This document shows positions 24,628-38,100 of a stretch of DNA of 64,000 nucleotides, piece after piece (position 1 is the stretch's first letter; each line of letters starts with the position of its first letter). The notes beneath the pieces were generated by a model that saw only the letters and a list, made by a program, of their open reading frames with translations, was not told where the DNA came from and ran no database searches. The stretch spans positions 117,501-181,500 of the forward strand of contig CALSFV010000318.1 in the NCBI GenBank assembly GCA_943737045.1. Direction: 5' to 3'. The position numbers and the translations under genes are program-made. The DNA is from Parapristionchus giblindavisi (lineage: Eukaryota; Nematoda; Chromadorea; Rhabditida; Diplogasteridae).

Positions 24628-27600
24628 ATGATGCTGGAGGGTGTGTCCCCGAAATTTTCTATTGAACCATCGGACTACCTGCTGCCACCATCACACAAGA
24701 CCATCATGCTGTTGGATCATGGTCCACGATTCGGACAAGATGCCAACTGTGTAAGTTATCCATTCTTGTAAGAATATGTAAGACAGGTATTTGTGATGAG
24801 GGTGAAACGCGAATTCAAGGGGATAGGAGTGACTGAATTTGTCTCGTTGGAAAGAAACAGAAGTTCTGTGAGATTTGACGGCTCACTGTTTTTATAGGAT
24901 CTTTAAACATACATTTTCGGTACCCTCGCCGTTTATTTTTATATAGTGTGTCAATTCTCGAAATAGGGTGGGTCGAATCACAAAATTCGTAATTTTCGCT
25001 TAAAAATCGTCATTTTTAGCTCCCTTTTTTATCAAGTGTCCTAAAATGGGCCCTATATAGTGGGTCAATCCTCGCACTGCGAGGTATGGCAATGTATGAT
25101 CTTTAAAGCATTTGACAGCGTATCAGTTCCGTTTTGATTGCATCGTTTTTCTCTCAGTGTTGAAACATATTTACTTCTCACATCTCTTTTTGTTTATAAT
25201 GTACTATCGAAATTGGATTAAATGTTGTGATTGAATTACAGTAGAGGAATGATAGGTGAATGCATTACAACATTCTTCCAGTTGTGTACTGTTATTGTGA
25301 TATAAAATATTGCAATAATAATCAAGTACTTTTTTCAGCCGATAGAACTGCAAGTCAAGGGCGAGGAGACGGTCAGTTTTTAAAGTTGAATTATTTTAAA
25401 AGTTTATTTAAATGTCTCCGAAATTCTCTTATGTAGATTAGATCTATATCAATTAAACGAGAAAATCGATATTGGTTTTCAGGTGTCTTCGATCAATCGC
25501 ACCCTGTGGACAATGGGCGTAGAGACTGCCCTAGAGGTGAGAGGTGATATTGATTGATCGATTGTCCATTTTTTGTTACCGTAATCCAACGAATTATGTG
25601 AAAACTGACGGTATTATTGCAACCGCTGTCTGAAAATTGATACTCACTTCTACCGTAGTTGACATTTACCGTATTCACAATCTCTCCATTGTAGGTTCAT
25701 CGAGTAATCTCGGACCTCTTCCCGGATGGTTCTCGTCTGTTGCGATTCGTACTCGCTGACTTTGAGAGCAAGCAACTCTCCGACAACTGGGGCACAGATC
25801 TTATCGATTATAATGAGGTTATTGATTGATTAATTGGATTATTGATTGATTCGTGGGATTAGTATTGATTGATGTGTCTATACCGTAATCTTTGACAGTT
25901 GTCGGAGCAACTCACAGACGCAGGTCTACCAACAGAGGGAGATATGACGATCGATTACGTTCCATCCGGAGTGGCTGTGGCGATTGAGGTATGATCGTGC
26001 GGCAAAGGCGAGACGGGTTTGGTCGATGAGGATCTGTAGTATTTCAAAACTTAAAGTTTATTTCAAGTGGAAGAACATTTGACGAAATGAATTACAGTAT
26101 ATACACCACTTGAAGTAGACTTACAAGTATACTTCAAATGAAAACGATAAGTTTTGAAATACCAGAGGGTGGAGTGCTAAGAAGATTGAAAGCAATATCT
26201 TTCCCTCAGGCGCTAACCGAGATCACGGAACGTCACTCAAGAATGTCGCAAATGCCAAGGAAGGAGATGGTGGTCGCTGCTAAACATCGTAAGTTCTCTT
26301 CGAATTGTTTGATCTTACTATAATGACTATAATAACTAAATGCAAAGCTTGGCTTTTTTAGTGTCACAAGGATTCGGCCACTCATTTCCACGTTATGGAA
26401 AGTAAGTTTTAGTCATTTGTTATTATCAATTTATTTGTTCTCGAATGACTTGTGATTTTTTAGAGGATTTGGCAAAAAAACAGGACTAGCAAACTTTTCT
26501 TGGCTTAAACTCTGCTCGACTTCTTAAAATATTGAAATTTTCGCGTCTAGCCAGTGTGGGAATCTGCGTTCAGCCCCTTGGCTACAGGATGTCGCCCCCC
26601 CCCCCCCCCGTTCCCCAAATTCTCTAATTATTCATCGATTTTGTCATCACCTGTTCAGTAACAATGACGACGACTTGGATATGGTAGGCGAGTACTACGG
26701 TGGTCTACCATTGGCTCCCCTCTACAACAAGGGCAGCATCTTTCTGTGCACATATGTCAAGAGGTATTCAATCTATTCTTTATAATAATTAAAGGCGCTG
26801 ATTTTACTCTCCGCTCTGACAATGCTCTCGTAGACAAAGAAAGTGAGAGAGCATTGCCAGAGAGTGGAGTTTCAAATTAGCTCGTGTGTGCGTTTAATGA
26901 TTCATCTACGCACATTATGCGATTGCGTGGTGAAATCACGATGATGTATTCTGATTTTTCCTCGTTTCAAAGTATTATAATGAATGATCTACCTCTTGTT
27001 TCTAAATCAATAATTCGACCACTTCAGTGACGATGAGGTTGCGGCTCTCGCCAAGCAGGTCATCGAATTGATCGATGTACGAAACGAAGACGTTGAAGCT
27101 CTCGATAAGAACTAGTCAGTTTACGATCGGCTACCGTAATCCTACTCATGGAAACTACCGTAACCCGTTTATCGATCGGTTGTTCAGCTATCAACGAATC
27201 GATCACATCAACCTCTTCATCTTCAATCTGTATCCGTCGGGTTCTGAGATGGTCGTGACGAAGACGATGCTCACTGAGGTAATCAATAATATCTCTAATC
27301 AATCGATAATCCCCACCTTCTTACAGTACTCGCCCACACTCTCAGTGTGCGTACACAATTGTGAGGCGAACGGTGATCGTCTACTAATCGCCGTCCATGG
27401 AACCATGTTCCCACTCTTTGACCTCGTCAGTACTACCGTATCCGGTATCCCGATGAAGGTAGGTTACGGTAGGATATCGTTGCAAGAGTACGGTAGATGC
27501 AGTTATATTGATGTTATGGCACCTTGTGCAGTTTAGTAGTCAATAGATATATTGTAGATAAATCTATCGATATTTGTGGATATCAATCAATACTTATAGT

Positions 27601-30600
27601 TAGGTGAATCGATATTTATAGGAAGAGGCGAACAAATCGGAATCAGTGAACTACGATGTGGAACTGATTCATGAGAGGGTCGCCCATTCCGAACTCGTCA
27701 GACATGAGCTACTCTTCACTAGGAAGTCCAAGGTATTATTGATTGAATACGGTAGAACATTATTGATTAGATATGGTAGAACCGTTGATGTTTCATGAGC
27801 TACATATACAAATGGGGCAGTGTGGTGATTAAAAGTCAGGAAAAGAAAAAAGAGGCGGAAGAAAAGTGAACAGTTTTTTTTCTTTTATTTCCTTTTATTT
27901 TTGGAACTTTTGTCGAGAAGATTAGATATGTGGACACTTGTTGTTCAGTCCATATTACTCTCCATACGTGGGCAACCTTTGCCGCTGGAAAGTGAAATCG
28001 GGTGGGTCGGGCTCACAAATCGGGAGGGTGGTTTTCATTTTTGAGTGAATTTTAACTAAATTGGGTGGGTTCGGTGCCAAAACCGGGTGGGTCCTGCCGC
28101 TAGCGACAATGCCGCCCACGTATGTTACTCTCGATCCTCGTACTTTATTGCAGTCCTTGATCGATGAAGACGCTGGAGATGACAAAAACGAGAAGATCAA
28201 CGTGGAAAGCAACGCGGACAATAAGACGGTTAATATCGATTGAATTTATTACATTATTGATTAGCTTTAACACTGCTGAATGTCTGTTTATGCTAATCGC
28301 TCACTTCCCTATGGTTATGTAATTAATTTAATTTATCTACGCCCGAGGTGCAACGAGACTTGTGGTAAATTAAGAGCAAGGAACATGGTATTATATTGAT
28401 TCTCCAGAGATTTGAGGGGGTTATGTATTTGATAAAGGTCATATTTTTAGTTTATTATTGTCGTATTTTATTAGGTTGAAGAAGACGAACAAGTAGCGAA
28501 GCAGAAAGAGGAGATGCAACGACAGGTCAATGCATTGAGGGAAGAGGAAGACAAGGTGGGCGGAGGTTTCACTTACACATTTTACCATACTCATACAACG
28601 ATGAGTGTACTGAAATATATCCAAAGGGAACAATGGAATGGATAGAAGAGAATGATGATAGATGAAAAGGGACATTAACAATATAGATAGGAAGAAAGGG
28701 GAAGAGGAGAGGAGACTAGGTGGGTTGATGTTTCAGATTTGGCATATGGGGAAGAGTGTATGAGATTTTTGATCTTTGATGAATGAGAGGGTTCATTTCT
28801 TTAGTTTGTGTTTAATATTAGCCCTGACACTAATATTATTGATCATATTGATTCTCTCAGACTGAATGGGTTCCATCATCATCTCCGTGCATTGTTCATC
28901 CAGTTCACGATGGTTCCTACTCTACCGTACGTCTCACATGGGCTACGCCCTCACCGAAGACTGCATGGAATATGGTAATGCGTGCAGTAGTGATAGTAAT
29001 AATAATTTATTGACCAATTTGGCAAGCTATTGAAATGACTGAAAGTGAAGCTTTAAAAAAAGAGTTAATTAAGATTCTGAGATTTATGATTATTGATAGA
29101 TTATGATCATGATTATCGATTGATCAGTATTGATTTCTAGTTTCCTCTTACCCGTCGTTGTTACCTCGTTACACCAGCGCTGGTGAACAGTCGTCCATCA
29201 GTGTGTTTGACTTCATTCCTCGCGGCTGGAAAGAATGTCATGCTCGAGGTGTGTGTTCGTGATCTCATAAAAAGAGAACAAAAGTAGAGAAAACCCCTCG
29301 TTTTACACACACTCTCGCAGTATTTGTTTTATTTTCCTGACTTATAAACATCACTTTATTATATAAATACTATTATCATACTTGATATGATGCATGAGGA
29401 AATCTCAAATCATTATTTATTTGGAAGAAATACGACTCTACAACACCACACTTAATTAACCGATCACATTTCCGAATTGAGTGATACACTTTTCTACTGG
29501 GTTCGAAGTGCAAATTCACTTCGGGGCTTATCAAAATATCTTTAATAGATATCTTATTAAACAGAACTAATGGCAAAATAGGGCGAACTGTATGTATATT
29601 TAGGTAAAGAATGCGCCCTTCTCGTCTCCAATATCGATCGATAATCGTCGATTCATTCGACGTGCATGTCTCGAGAGGATTCAGAAGACCTTGAATATGA
29701 CGGTATGCTTTTCCTCGTGGAAGTCACGTCGGCTTTACATGGTCGCTCGCTTACCAATTACCTTTATTTTGAATTTCAATTAGTCTGGAATTAATCTGGA
29801 CTATTGTTGTTTTTATTGAGAAAAATGAATATTTTGTCAGTCGTCAACAAAGGGCTACACGAGGGCGGAGAAGTTGGCAGCATTGTCGGAGACGAAGAAA
29901 GAAGTGGAGAGATTGAAGAGAATACCCATTGTGGAGAGAATGACTAGTGGTAAGGGGGGCGGAGGGGAGTGGTCCACACCCGTCTGGTTTTGGCCACAAT
30001 GATTTCCTATGATGTTTGAGAGATTTGAGAAGATTGATAATTGGTCGAACTTTTGAGTCCATACAATTAGTTTCATATGCATGCATATGATATGCTCTTC
30101 ATGTGCAAGTTGAGAACGAATATGAAGTGAAGCGAATTCATCATGTTCTTGGGGCTTCGTTTTTTTTTAAATAAATAAATATTTTTTCGACACCGTGATA
30201 ATATTACAAGTCGAAACGGAACCAATAATGATAAGATTGAAGCAATGGTTCTATATGGCTCTCAGAGTAGGGGGTTTATTGTTAGAGTGGATGAAGCAAG
30301 TGGAGTATAAATTAAGTTATGCAAATTACTATTTTGTTAAACAGAAATGAGAGTTATCTTCGTTCAGGTCTTCGTCCCAATCTGGGCACGGGTCGTCTAA
30401 TCTCTCACACTCTCATTGCACATTCGGGCAATATATATATCCACGAAATTGCACTTAAAGGAGGTTAGAATTTTTAGTTTTTTATTTAAATTATTATCAT
30501 AATTACAACATTATTACGCGTCTACGCCGCCAAGAATACTGTAAAAGGTTATGACAGAAAGCTATTATTGACCGATGGTTAGGCTAGCTTCTTTCCTTGG

Positions 30601-33600
30601 AGATTTGGAGTGTGCTGGGTCTCCAATTCGGATAATGAATTTTTTGCCAACCAAACTTGACAACTAAATTTGCTTATAGGTGATGCTTATTCGGATCACT
30701 CAACGGCTTTTTCAGCCATTAAGAAGATGCCCGGTCTACGAGAGACTGACTTTGGCCTGCTTATCAGGTATCAATTGATTTGTCTGTCTTTTGAATTGAT
30801 TACCGTAATCTTTCGATCTATTGATTGGAAAATGCCAATTAATTATTGATTGATTATGTTTATATTTTTGTTGATATATTATCAATTGATTGTTCAGCGA
30901 GATGATGGCGGCTCCAATGACTGATGAACAGATCGAAGTGGTACAACAGGTATACTGTACTTATTATTGATTTATTAATGTGACCATAGTTAGTAGTTTA
31001 AACCTGATATTGATTTTTGACGGTTGATTTGTCGATCAATAAAGGCTAATCAATCGATTGTAGGAGAAGGAAAAGGCAATGGACCAAGACGAGGATGAGG
31101 AAGATGATGAGAGCGATGAGATATCTGTGGTATGTGACGTCACTCTTCCTTATCTTGTCTCCGCCTCCTTTATTGATTAATTTTAGATCCATGCTGCCGC
31201 CGTACCAATTCATTTTTTTTGGACTTCTGAAGTCCATTTTTTATTAACCCTCTTCATTTGCCTTTGCTCTCTCGTTTTATTCCATTCTCATTTTCGATAG
31301 ATTTGGTACGGCGGCTGAAGTCAAAACATAAGGAATCTTCGTATTCACAAACCCTAATCGTCAACATCTGACAGATGCATAATACATACTGCTAATAATG
31401 TTAATATATATTTGTTTTTACAGTATCAACCGAACTATGAGGCGAGAATGCGAGCCCTTCGTTTGACGAGATATTGGCCACTACGACAGAGTCACTCCTT
31501 CATCTATAATATTACCCAGGTACGATATTCTGGTCTATGACGAATCGAGAACTGACTTTGTTGTTGTTTCGCTGAAATTTACCGTTGAATGTCAATGCAC
31601 AATCTGTGTTCTGGTGTATCGATTGATTGATTTCGTTGCAGAAGTTCGAGCCGATGTTCACGTTGCTGCGCAATCCGGAACTCTCAACTGATGACGTGGA
31701 CAAATGCAAGAATGTTGGTGATTACGGTAGAATTAGGCTACGGTAGTTCTGCCTCCGAATGCATATACGCTGACAAACGGGTTATCGACAAACGTGACGT
31801 CACAAGCGTATGCGAAGGATTTTTTGACAAACTCCTGGTACACTTGTGACGTCACTTTTGTCGACAAAAAGATTTCCGTGCTTTATGGATTATATTGATC
31901 ATGAGAGTGTACAGTAGATGATGATGTTGTCTATACAATCAATCAATAGTTTATTGACTGTTCCATATTATTGATTATTGATTTGCAGACAATCAAGTCG
32001 ATTCTCGCGTATCGGGATTCGTCCGATCTCTTCACTTACAATACATTCCCGTGTAAAGTGATCAAGGAGGCCAAGGATCGGTATGATATCGATATTCCAC
32101 TGACATAGTTATTGATTTTTTATTGAAGTGAAAGTGCAGTTGTTATTTATGACTTCATATGGTGATGAAGTGGACATATATCCGATCTTTGATCTCTGAC
32201 CTTGATTTCTATTGCAGTGAATCCCAAATGAAGGTCCTAATGGTGGAGTTGACAGGACATCTATCCAATTATATGAACCATTCGGAACGTCACGCGGAGG
32301 TTAGAGGGAAATGTATCTGTCGATCGATAGGGTCATGGTATTGTAGTCATTCATTTTGACTAGTATGAGATGAATGGGAGGTGCTAATGTAGCTTCGAAT
32401 TGTTGAGAAATTTAGTTAAACAGTGAATCGGCAGTGTTAGGTTTAATTGCAATGGGTAATTATAAGATTTGCCAGTGATATGAGCATTTGCGCTATATTA
32501 AACCCGGCGATTATGTGTAGAGTGAAATGGTAATATTATGTGGATAAAGGAACGAATGATTCTACTTCTTCTTTGCGTTAATCATAATCAATTCATCCAC
32601 TATTTGTTCATGAGCATGATAAAAATAGTGTAAATTCCATTGGATTTTTAAAAATTATTTTTAAATTAAGGTATTCTATCACTGGTGTCAAGTGTCGCAG
32701 GAGCCCACAGCAAATGATATGGATTGCTCGGATGTGGATCTGTCGGCACGAAAGAAGAAGTACGGTACATTGCACGGATACTGTAGATGTGAATCGATAT
32801 GTCAGACAGGAGTATTGATTAATTGGGTAGATTTGGGATAATGTAGATCGATTTTGAGAGTGTACGACAGATATAAAATAAAATAAGATTATATTAATAA
32901 AATGGTGCCGTATATGTGCTAGGTACTGTAGTTTTGGGATTGTGCCATCCATCTATTGATTAATCTACAGACCGATGGCATTGGTTCGTTCTCGTCTCAA
33001 TAAACAATCACTGAAAGGATTGGCTTATCTCAATTGGAAGGCACAGGTATTCATGATTGCAGTTATTTATTTAGTTAACTTATGATTATGAGTACTGTAA
33101 TCTACCGTATGACCATATGAATACCGTAATCTCGTTCCCAGATGCGTCGTGAGCGCTCTCATCTGTGTGGAGGACACGGGGCCAAGCGGAAGATGGAGAA
33201 GGAGGATGAGAGCACGGCCAGTAAACCGGAACCGGAAATTGACGATAAACATCGTGTCAAGATCAGATTGAGTACGGTAGTTTTGGGCTGATTTTGATCG
33301 ATAATCAATAGCGTGCATACTTTTTGTTATGCACTGTTACATTTGCCTTACGTGCCTACGCCGTAACCCCCTCCGCCGCCTCGGAGACGCGGCGGAGGGG
33401 GTTACGGCGTAGGCACGTAAGGTAAATGTAAAGGTGCATAACTGTTCCTTGAATCTCAACAAAGCATTTCAGTGTCTGCGAGCTCAGCTGGCCGCAAGTC
33501 TAGCTCAGGACCACAGGTGAAACGTCGTCCGAAGAGCGCACTCTGGGCACCGAATGGTACTACAGTAACACTCAATTGCCTATCGTCAACTGACTTATTA

Positions 33601-33835
33601 CAGAAGTGATCAATATTCTGGATATCCTTCGTGCGAAACAGGATCCATCGATGCAGAATCCTCGTCGTGATTTCGTTGGTAGAATCGATGCTGGCAACAA
33701 ACCGGCCAAATTGTGAGTTTTATTGATTTTTATCGAGATTACGGTAGCTTTGGACAACTCATGTATTGATCGATTCACAGATACCAACATCTTGGCGAAG
33801 TGGCCGATAAACCGGGCAAGGCGATCATCGGATAA
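24628..33835 (+). CDS. INTS13: Integrator complex subunit 13 (Asunder) homologue, about 950 residues
   Basis: Exons: 24628-24750, 25339-25371, 25483-25536, 25695-25817, 25899-25988, 26210-26288, 26362-26419 (uncertain), 26659-26763, 27028-27114, 27188-27278, 27327-27458, 27622-27732, 28154-28228, 28475-28555, 28861-28974, 29141-29248, 29604-29702, 29841-29949, 30368-30463, 30680-30767, 30898-30949, 31064-31129, 31424-31519, 31642-31713, 31989-32080, 32218-32299, 32671-32759, 32971-33046, 33142-33271, 33473-33556, 33604-33712, 33781-33835. Family marks in order: SHKTIMLLDH at the start of the VWA-like domain, FDLVSTTVSGIPMK, NYDVELIHE, LVNSRPSVCLTSFL, LTRYWPLRQSHSFI, and near the end SALWAPN with FVGRIDAGNKPAKLYQHL, the segment that in human INTS13 binds the cleavage module. 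Integrator cleaves snRNA 3' ends and attenuates nascent mRNA. It is longer than the human protein, with an acidic insert (DEDEEDDESDE). Introns host several MITEs. Confidence 0.93.
26036..26167. mobile_element. Hairpin MITE in an INTS13 intron, CTCTGG/AAAACTTA family (copy 1)
   Basis: TATTTCAAAACTTA on the left and TAAGTTTTGAAATACCAGAG on the right, with an inner AAGTxxACTT-rich hairpin. It matches 39135-39247 in the collagen gene. Confidence 0.65.
26595..26609. repeat. Poly-C run of 15
   Basis: An uninterrupted C run inside an INTS13 intron. A similar G run of 13 lies at 8008-8020. Confidence 0.95.
26789..26896. mobile_element. Short hairpin MITE, AAAGGCACAC family (copy 3), in an INTS13 intron
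   Basis: Starts TTAAAGGCGCTG; inner pairing CTCTGACAATGCTCTC with GAGAGCATTGCCAGAG; ends GTGTGTGCGTTTAA. Same layout as copies at 12547, 14882 and 52488. Confidence 0.65.
33335..33445. mobile_element. Near-perfect hairpin MITE in an INTS13 intron
   Basis: GTTATGCACTGTTACATTTG on the left is mirrored by AAATGTAAAGGTGCATAAC on the right. The GC-rich core (CCCCCTCCGCCGC ... GCGGCGGAGGGGG) meets at a loop of a few bases. It shares the TGCAYxGTTACATTTG end and the CCTACGCCGT segment with 46513-46837. Confidence 0.75.
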
Positions 33836-34116
33836 TTATTGATTGAATGAAGATAAATTATTGATTGATTAAACTGGCTTTGGACTTATACGTGTATACT
33901 GTTTATTATCTATTGATTATCATAAGCTGTTGATTCTGTTTCCGGTATTATGAGTAATTTTTTTCTAATTCATTTGTACATTGTTAATAATTCTCTGATC
34001 TCTGTTTGTTTGATAGAAAATATTGCATAAATATGTGTGATCAATACAATCTCAATAGTTTTATCGTTGCAAGAAATCTCTATGAAATACTAGATGTAAG
34101 GAATTTAATACGTTTA

Positions 34117-34445
34117 CAGTCCCGATCGATCACCCTCCATGAAGGCCTCTAGTTTTTCGCCTTTTAAGTGAATAAGCAAATAAAATTTATCTTAATAGTC
34201 TCGACGATGACATGATGACGATAACTGGTTGATTTTCGCTCGATTTGTTCCAAAACTGGTACAAAAAACAGTGTCCGATTTATAAATATTTTTTTTGTTT
34301 CTGTGACGGTAAGGTTATTGGAGGTCAATGATCGTGACTATGAAATAATTTTTATTTGCTTATTCACTTCATAAACCGAAAGGCGACATATACCGTCATA
34401 ATGATATACGGGAAGCCCTTTAGGGAGGGCGATCGAGTGGGACTG
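34117..34445. mobile_element. Tc1/mariner-type MITE with CAGTCCC ends, 329 bp
   Basis: Starts CAGTCCCGATCGATCACCCT and ends AGGGCGATCGAGTGGGACTG, flanked by TA on both sides (34115-34116 and 34446-34447). Inner inverted segments include TGAATAAGCAAATAAA and its complement. No ORF. The terminal CAGTCCC matches 61815-62321. Confidence 0.75.
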
Positions 34446-34887
34446 TATAATCGACAAAGTGAAAGTTTTGAGTTATGTGTGGTACTTGTGCGAAACGGGG
34501 ATGCATGATGGGGTTACGGTATCGAATTATGATTACGGTAGATCGAGGCGGTTATTGATTGAATTATGATAAATAAAATTATTGATTGATTCGGGATGAG
34601 AAAGGAGCACAACACGAGTATGTATAGACAAAACAAAGATTATTGATTAAAATTTTGAAAAAAAAATGGAGAAAGAAAAGAGCAAGGAACCCGTTTTTGG
34701 CAAGAAATTGTGAGATTGAATTAAATGTATGAGAGAAAGTTATGATAAATACTTAAACTACACTCCATACAATACTAAAGCTGGAATAAAAACGAAAGGG
34801 ACGAGGCAAATTTGAATCTAAGAAAGGCATACGGTAAGGAAAATTTAAACACTATAAAGGCGGGAAAACCAATTTTTTTTAAAATGA

Positions 34888-34945
34888 TCAGACGACAACT
34901 CGCTGTCCAACTTCTTCATACCGCAAGCCTTCTCCATTCTTTGCC
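34888..34945 (-). other. Possible alternative 3' exon of the collagen gene
   Basis: A good acceptor (TTAATTCAG) is followed on the minus strand by 18 codons (AKNGEGLRYEEVGQRVVV) and TGA, 0.2 kb beyond the main collagen stop. No compatible strong donor was found in the last exon, so this is only a candidate. Confidence 0.25.
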
Positions 34946-35141
34946 CTGAATTAATCGATAATTATTTAGAGAATACAAAATCAATCAATAAAATTACAAG
35001 CGGGTTCAACTCTCCCACTTATGTTCTGAAATCACACTTAGTATCGATTTTTCAAGATAGAATTAGTTACAGTAAGACATGGTAAGACAGTGTGAACTAT
35101 ACGGTAAGACAGTGTTGAATTGGACAGACCGAGGACAAAGA

Positions 35142-38100
35142 TCAAAGATCAGCGAGTATCTCGGCGACAAAGTTGTTATCCGCCTCGGCGCCGGCGGAAT
35201 GTGGGTCGATCGATGACTCCGGATTCTTCGGACTGGAATTATCGATTAGTAGATTACATCAACTCCTAGTACATATGTACAAAGAATAGAATAGTTCGAT
35301 CGGAATCATCAGAGGTCAAAGATCAAAGATCAGTATAAACTGAAAATGTGATTAAGATTTCAACCGGACAATAAAATAATTGACGACATTAACAACATCG
35401 ACACTAGTTTAGTCTAACATCTATGTTATCGATTAGTAATATAAATCAATAAACAATATGTCTATTATATAAATGTCCCTGCCGGTAGCTTACCCATAGT
35501 CTACTTTGACATTTGTCTGAAAGTGTTCGATTACATTTCAATTTCAGAGTTTCAGGGAAAATCGATAAATCATTAAATCAATAAAGTTATCAAGCATAGT
35601 TACATCGTGTGGTTTCCAGGAGCAGTACGGTAGTGGCAGACCGTCGGGTCCGGTCGGGCAAGGCGCGTCGAGACCAGGAATACCCTAAAGATAACGGTAG
35701 TTAATAAATCAATCAATATTCATTACTATATGTAAATATCTTACCTGCTCTCCCTTTTCTCCTGCTGCTCCCGGGGATCCGGGCGGTCCACGTTCTCCAT
35801 TGGTGCCCTGCATTCCCGGCGATCCACTTGGTCCCTGAACGGTAAGAATTCAGAATATGAATAACAATCATATTTTTTCAACAGACAAGAGAACGACCGC
35901 CCTATGAGATCACACATATCTCTTATGAAAGTTAAGAAACATATTCATATTCTAAGCGTTTGAATGATTTCCTCTATCAATGATTTATCAGTTTTCAGGG
36001 GCAAAATGGAATTTTTTTGTGATATTTAGTATAAATAAGTATTCGTATTCGTATTATAATAGTTAAACGATTCTTACAGGTGATCCCATATCTCCCTTTG
36101 GTCCAGCGATTCCGATCTTACCCTGTAACAAATCAGAGATCAAAGATCAATTATGCAATCAATCGATAACCCCCAGTTGTCGCTATTTCGCATGGTGCTG
36201 TGATGAATACTGATCACAAGTTAGAACGACAATCACAAATCACTAGATCTCACCACGAAACTTACCGTACCCTCTATTTTTACGCTGAAATATCGATCGA
36301 CTACACAATACATACTACAGTACATACCTGCTTTCCCTCGATGCCTGGACTTCCACGCATGCCCATTGGTCCAGGAGGTCCCTGTTTATTGATTTTTATA
36401 CATTTAGTTCTATTGATTTTTCTTCTAATTTTATATAGAAAAGTGTCATTTCACTCAAAAATTTCAATGAAATCTACAAAAATAAGTTTCAGAGATCCTA
36501 CATCCGTTCACCCAATAAGTTTGTCAAAATAGTTCAATCTTAGCAATATCAAAACATTTACCGGTAATCCAATAGAACCCGGTTGACCGGGTAATCCAGC
36601 GTCGCCCTTGGCGCCAGGCGGACCTGGCGGCCCAGCGATACGAGATGAGACTTCCGCGTCGAGATCAAAATTCCCCTGAACAAACATATTTTGAACAGTT
36701 AATTTTTCGCAAAGCAAATGTGTCATAATGACCATCTCATTTTGTGGTGGAAAACGTAAAACAAATATTGATTGGCCACTGGTAGATCATTAATCAATAA
36801 TAGTGGTCATACGGGTTGTCCCGGTAATCCGGGTGGTCCCATGGCTCCTCTGTCTCCCTTATCTCCCTGATGACCTGGTAGTCCTTGAATACCCGGCGAT
36901 CCCTTCGGTCCTGGTTTTCCCTGAAATTATTGATTTGTGGACTTTATCGGAACGATTTTCACAGATGTCACAATCACTGAGGATAATTATCTCTACACAT
37001 GAAATATTGTTTTTTTTCGTTCTCTCGATAGCATTATAGAGACGATACATTGACTTACAGGTGGTCCAACAGGTCCTGGTAGTCCTTCCTTGATCTCTGC
37101 CCTAATAATCGGAAGTAATTCTTCTGCCAATTCCTTCAGAGCATTTGGATTCTCTTTGATGTGCAAGGCATCCTTGCCCTAAATTTACATTATTTAAAAC
37201 ATTATTATTATTTTTGTAAATCCCTGTATCTACGGTCATGCGGGTTTAGGCACAATACTCAAGAAGCGTAATCGAATAAACAAAACAAGGACCAAACACT
37301 CGAATGGACAAATGGACGAGAACAAAAGATATTATAGTTACTGGTGCTTTAAATCATCTTCCTTTTAGTTCCTCTGAAATATCCCCATAAATAAGAGTGG
37401 GACACACCACTCATCCGATAAAACAAGAACATAGAGCTCAAAAGGAGCTCTATAGATAACACAAGAGCTCAAGAGGAGCTTTATTAGAGAACACGCTAGA
37501 TCAAAAGGAGCTCTATGGGGAGCTCAAAAGGAGCTCAAAATGATTTTTATCATCTTACCCTTCGTCCTCTCTTGCCCGGTAGACCAGCGGGACCGACGGG
37601 ACCGGCCTCTCCGGTTTCGCCTCGTTCACCCTATTTGAAGTGGTTAGTGAAGTCAATAATTGAAAAGTTATTCAACGACGTATTAATCTTTAATGAAAAC
37701 TGGACAGGAGTTTATAAAAACGAAAGATAACGTGAACTAGAACAAATTACACTTGGTTTAGTTTTTTTCGTTAAGGGATCATATTTTAAATTTTGTGTTA
37801 AAATTATTGGTTAGAACAAATGATATTGGTATTATTATCACCTTCTCGCCCTTGCTTCCATCCTTTCCGTCACGTCCTGAAAATATACGTTTTCGAAATT
37901 TACAAAATTCTTAATTGTTTTTTTTTTCGAAATTATTGTTGTATCCACAAGGAAAGCACTGAAGTTAAATTAAAAGTGAGATTGTTTACCTGGTGGTCCA
38001 GGCGGTCCAGGAACCGCGAGCGTCTTCTCTCGTCCTTGTTGAGACGCGGAGGCATCTCTGCCTGGCACTCCAGGAACGCCATCGAGACCACGATCTCCAC

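Larger units (their letters stand above)
33836..35141. other. Convergent 3' intergenic region (INTS13 / collagen)
   Basis: Holds the 3' UTRs of both genes, a CAGTCCC-type MITE (34117-34445) and a possible alternative collagen end exon (34888-34945). Otherwise AT-rich. Confidence 0.5.

Noticed and set aside
24628..33835. First impression of a different large nuclear factor (FACT subunit SPT16)
   Set aside because: The ordered motifs, especially the SALWAPN...LYQHL C-terminus and NSRPSVCLTSFL, match Integrator subunit 13/Asunder. No peptidase-like SPT16 domain is present.
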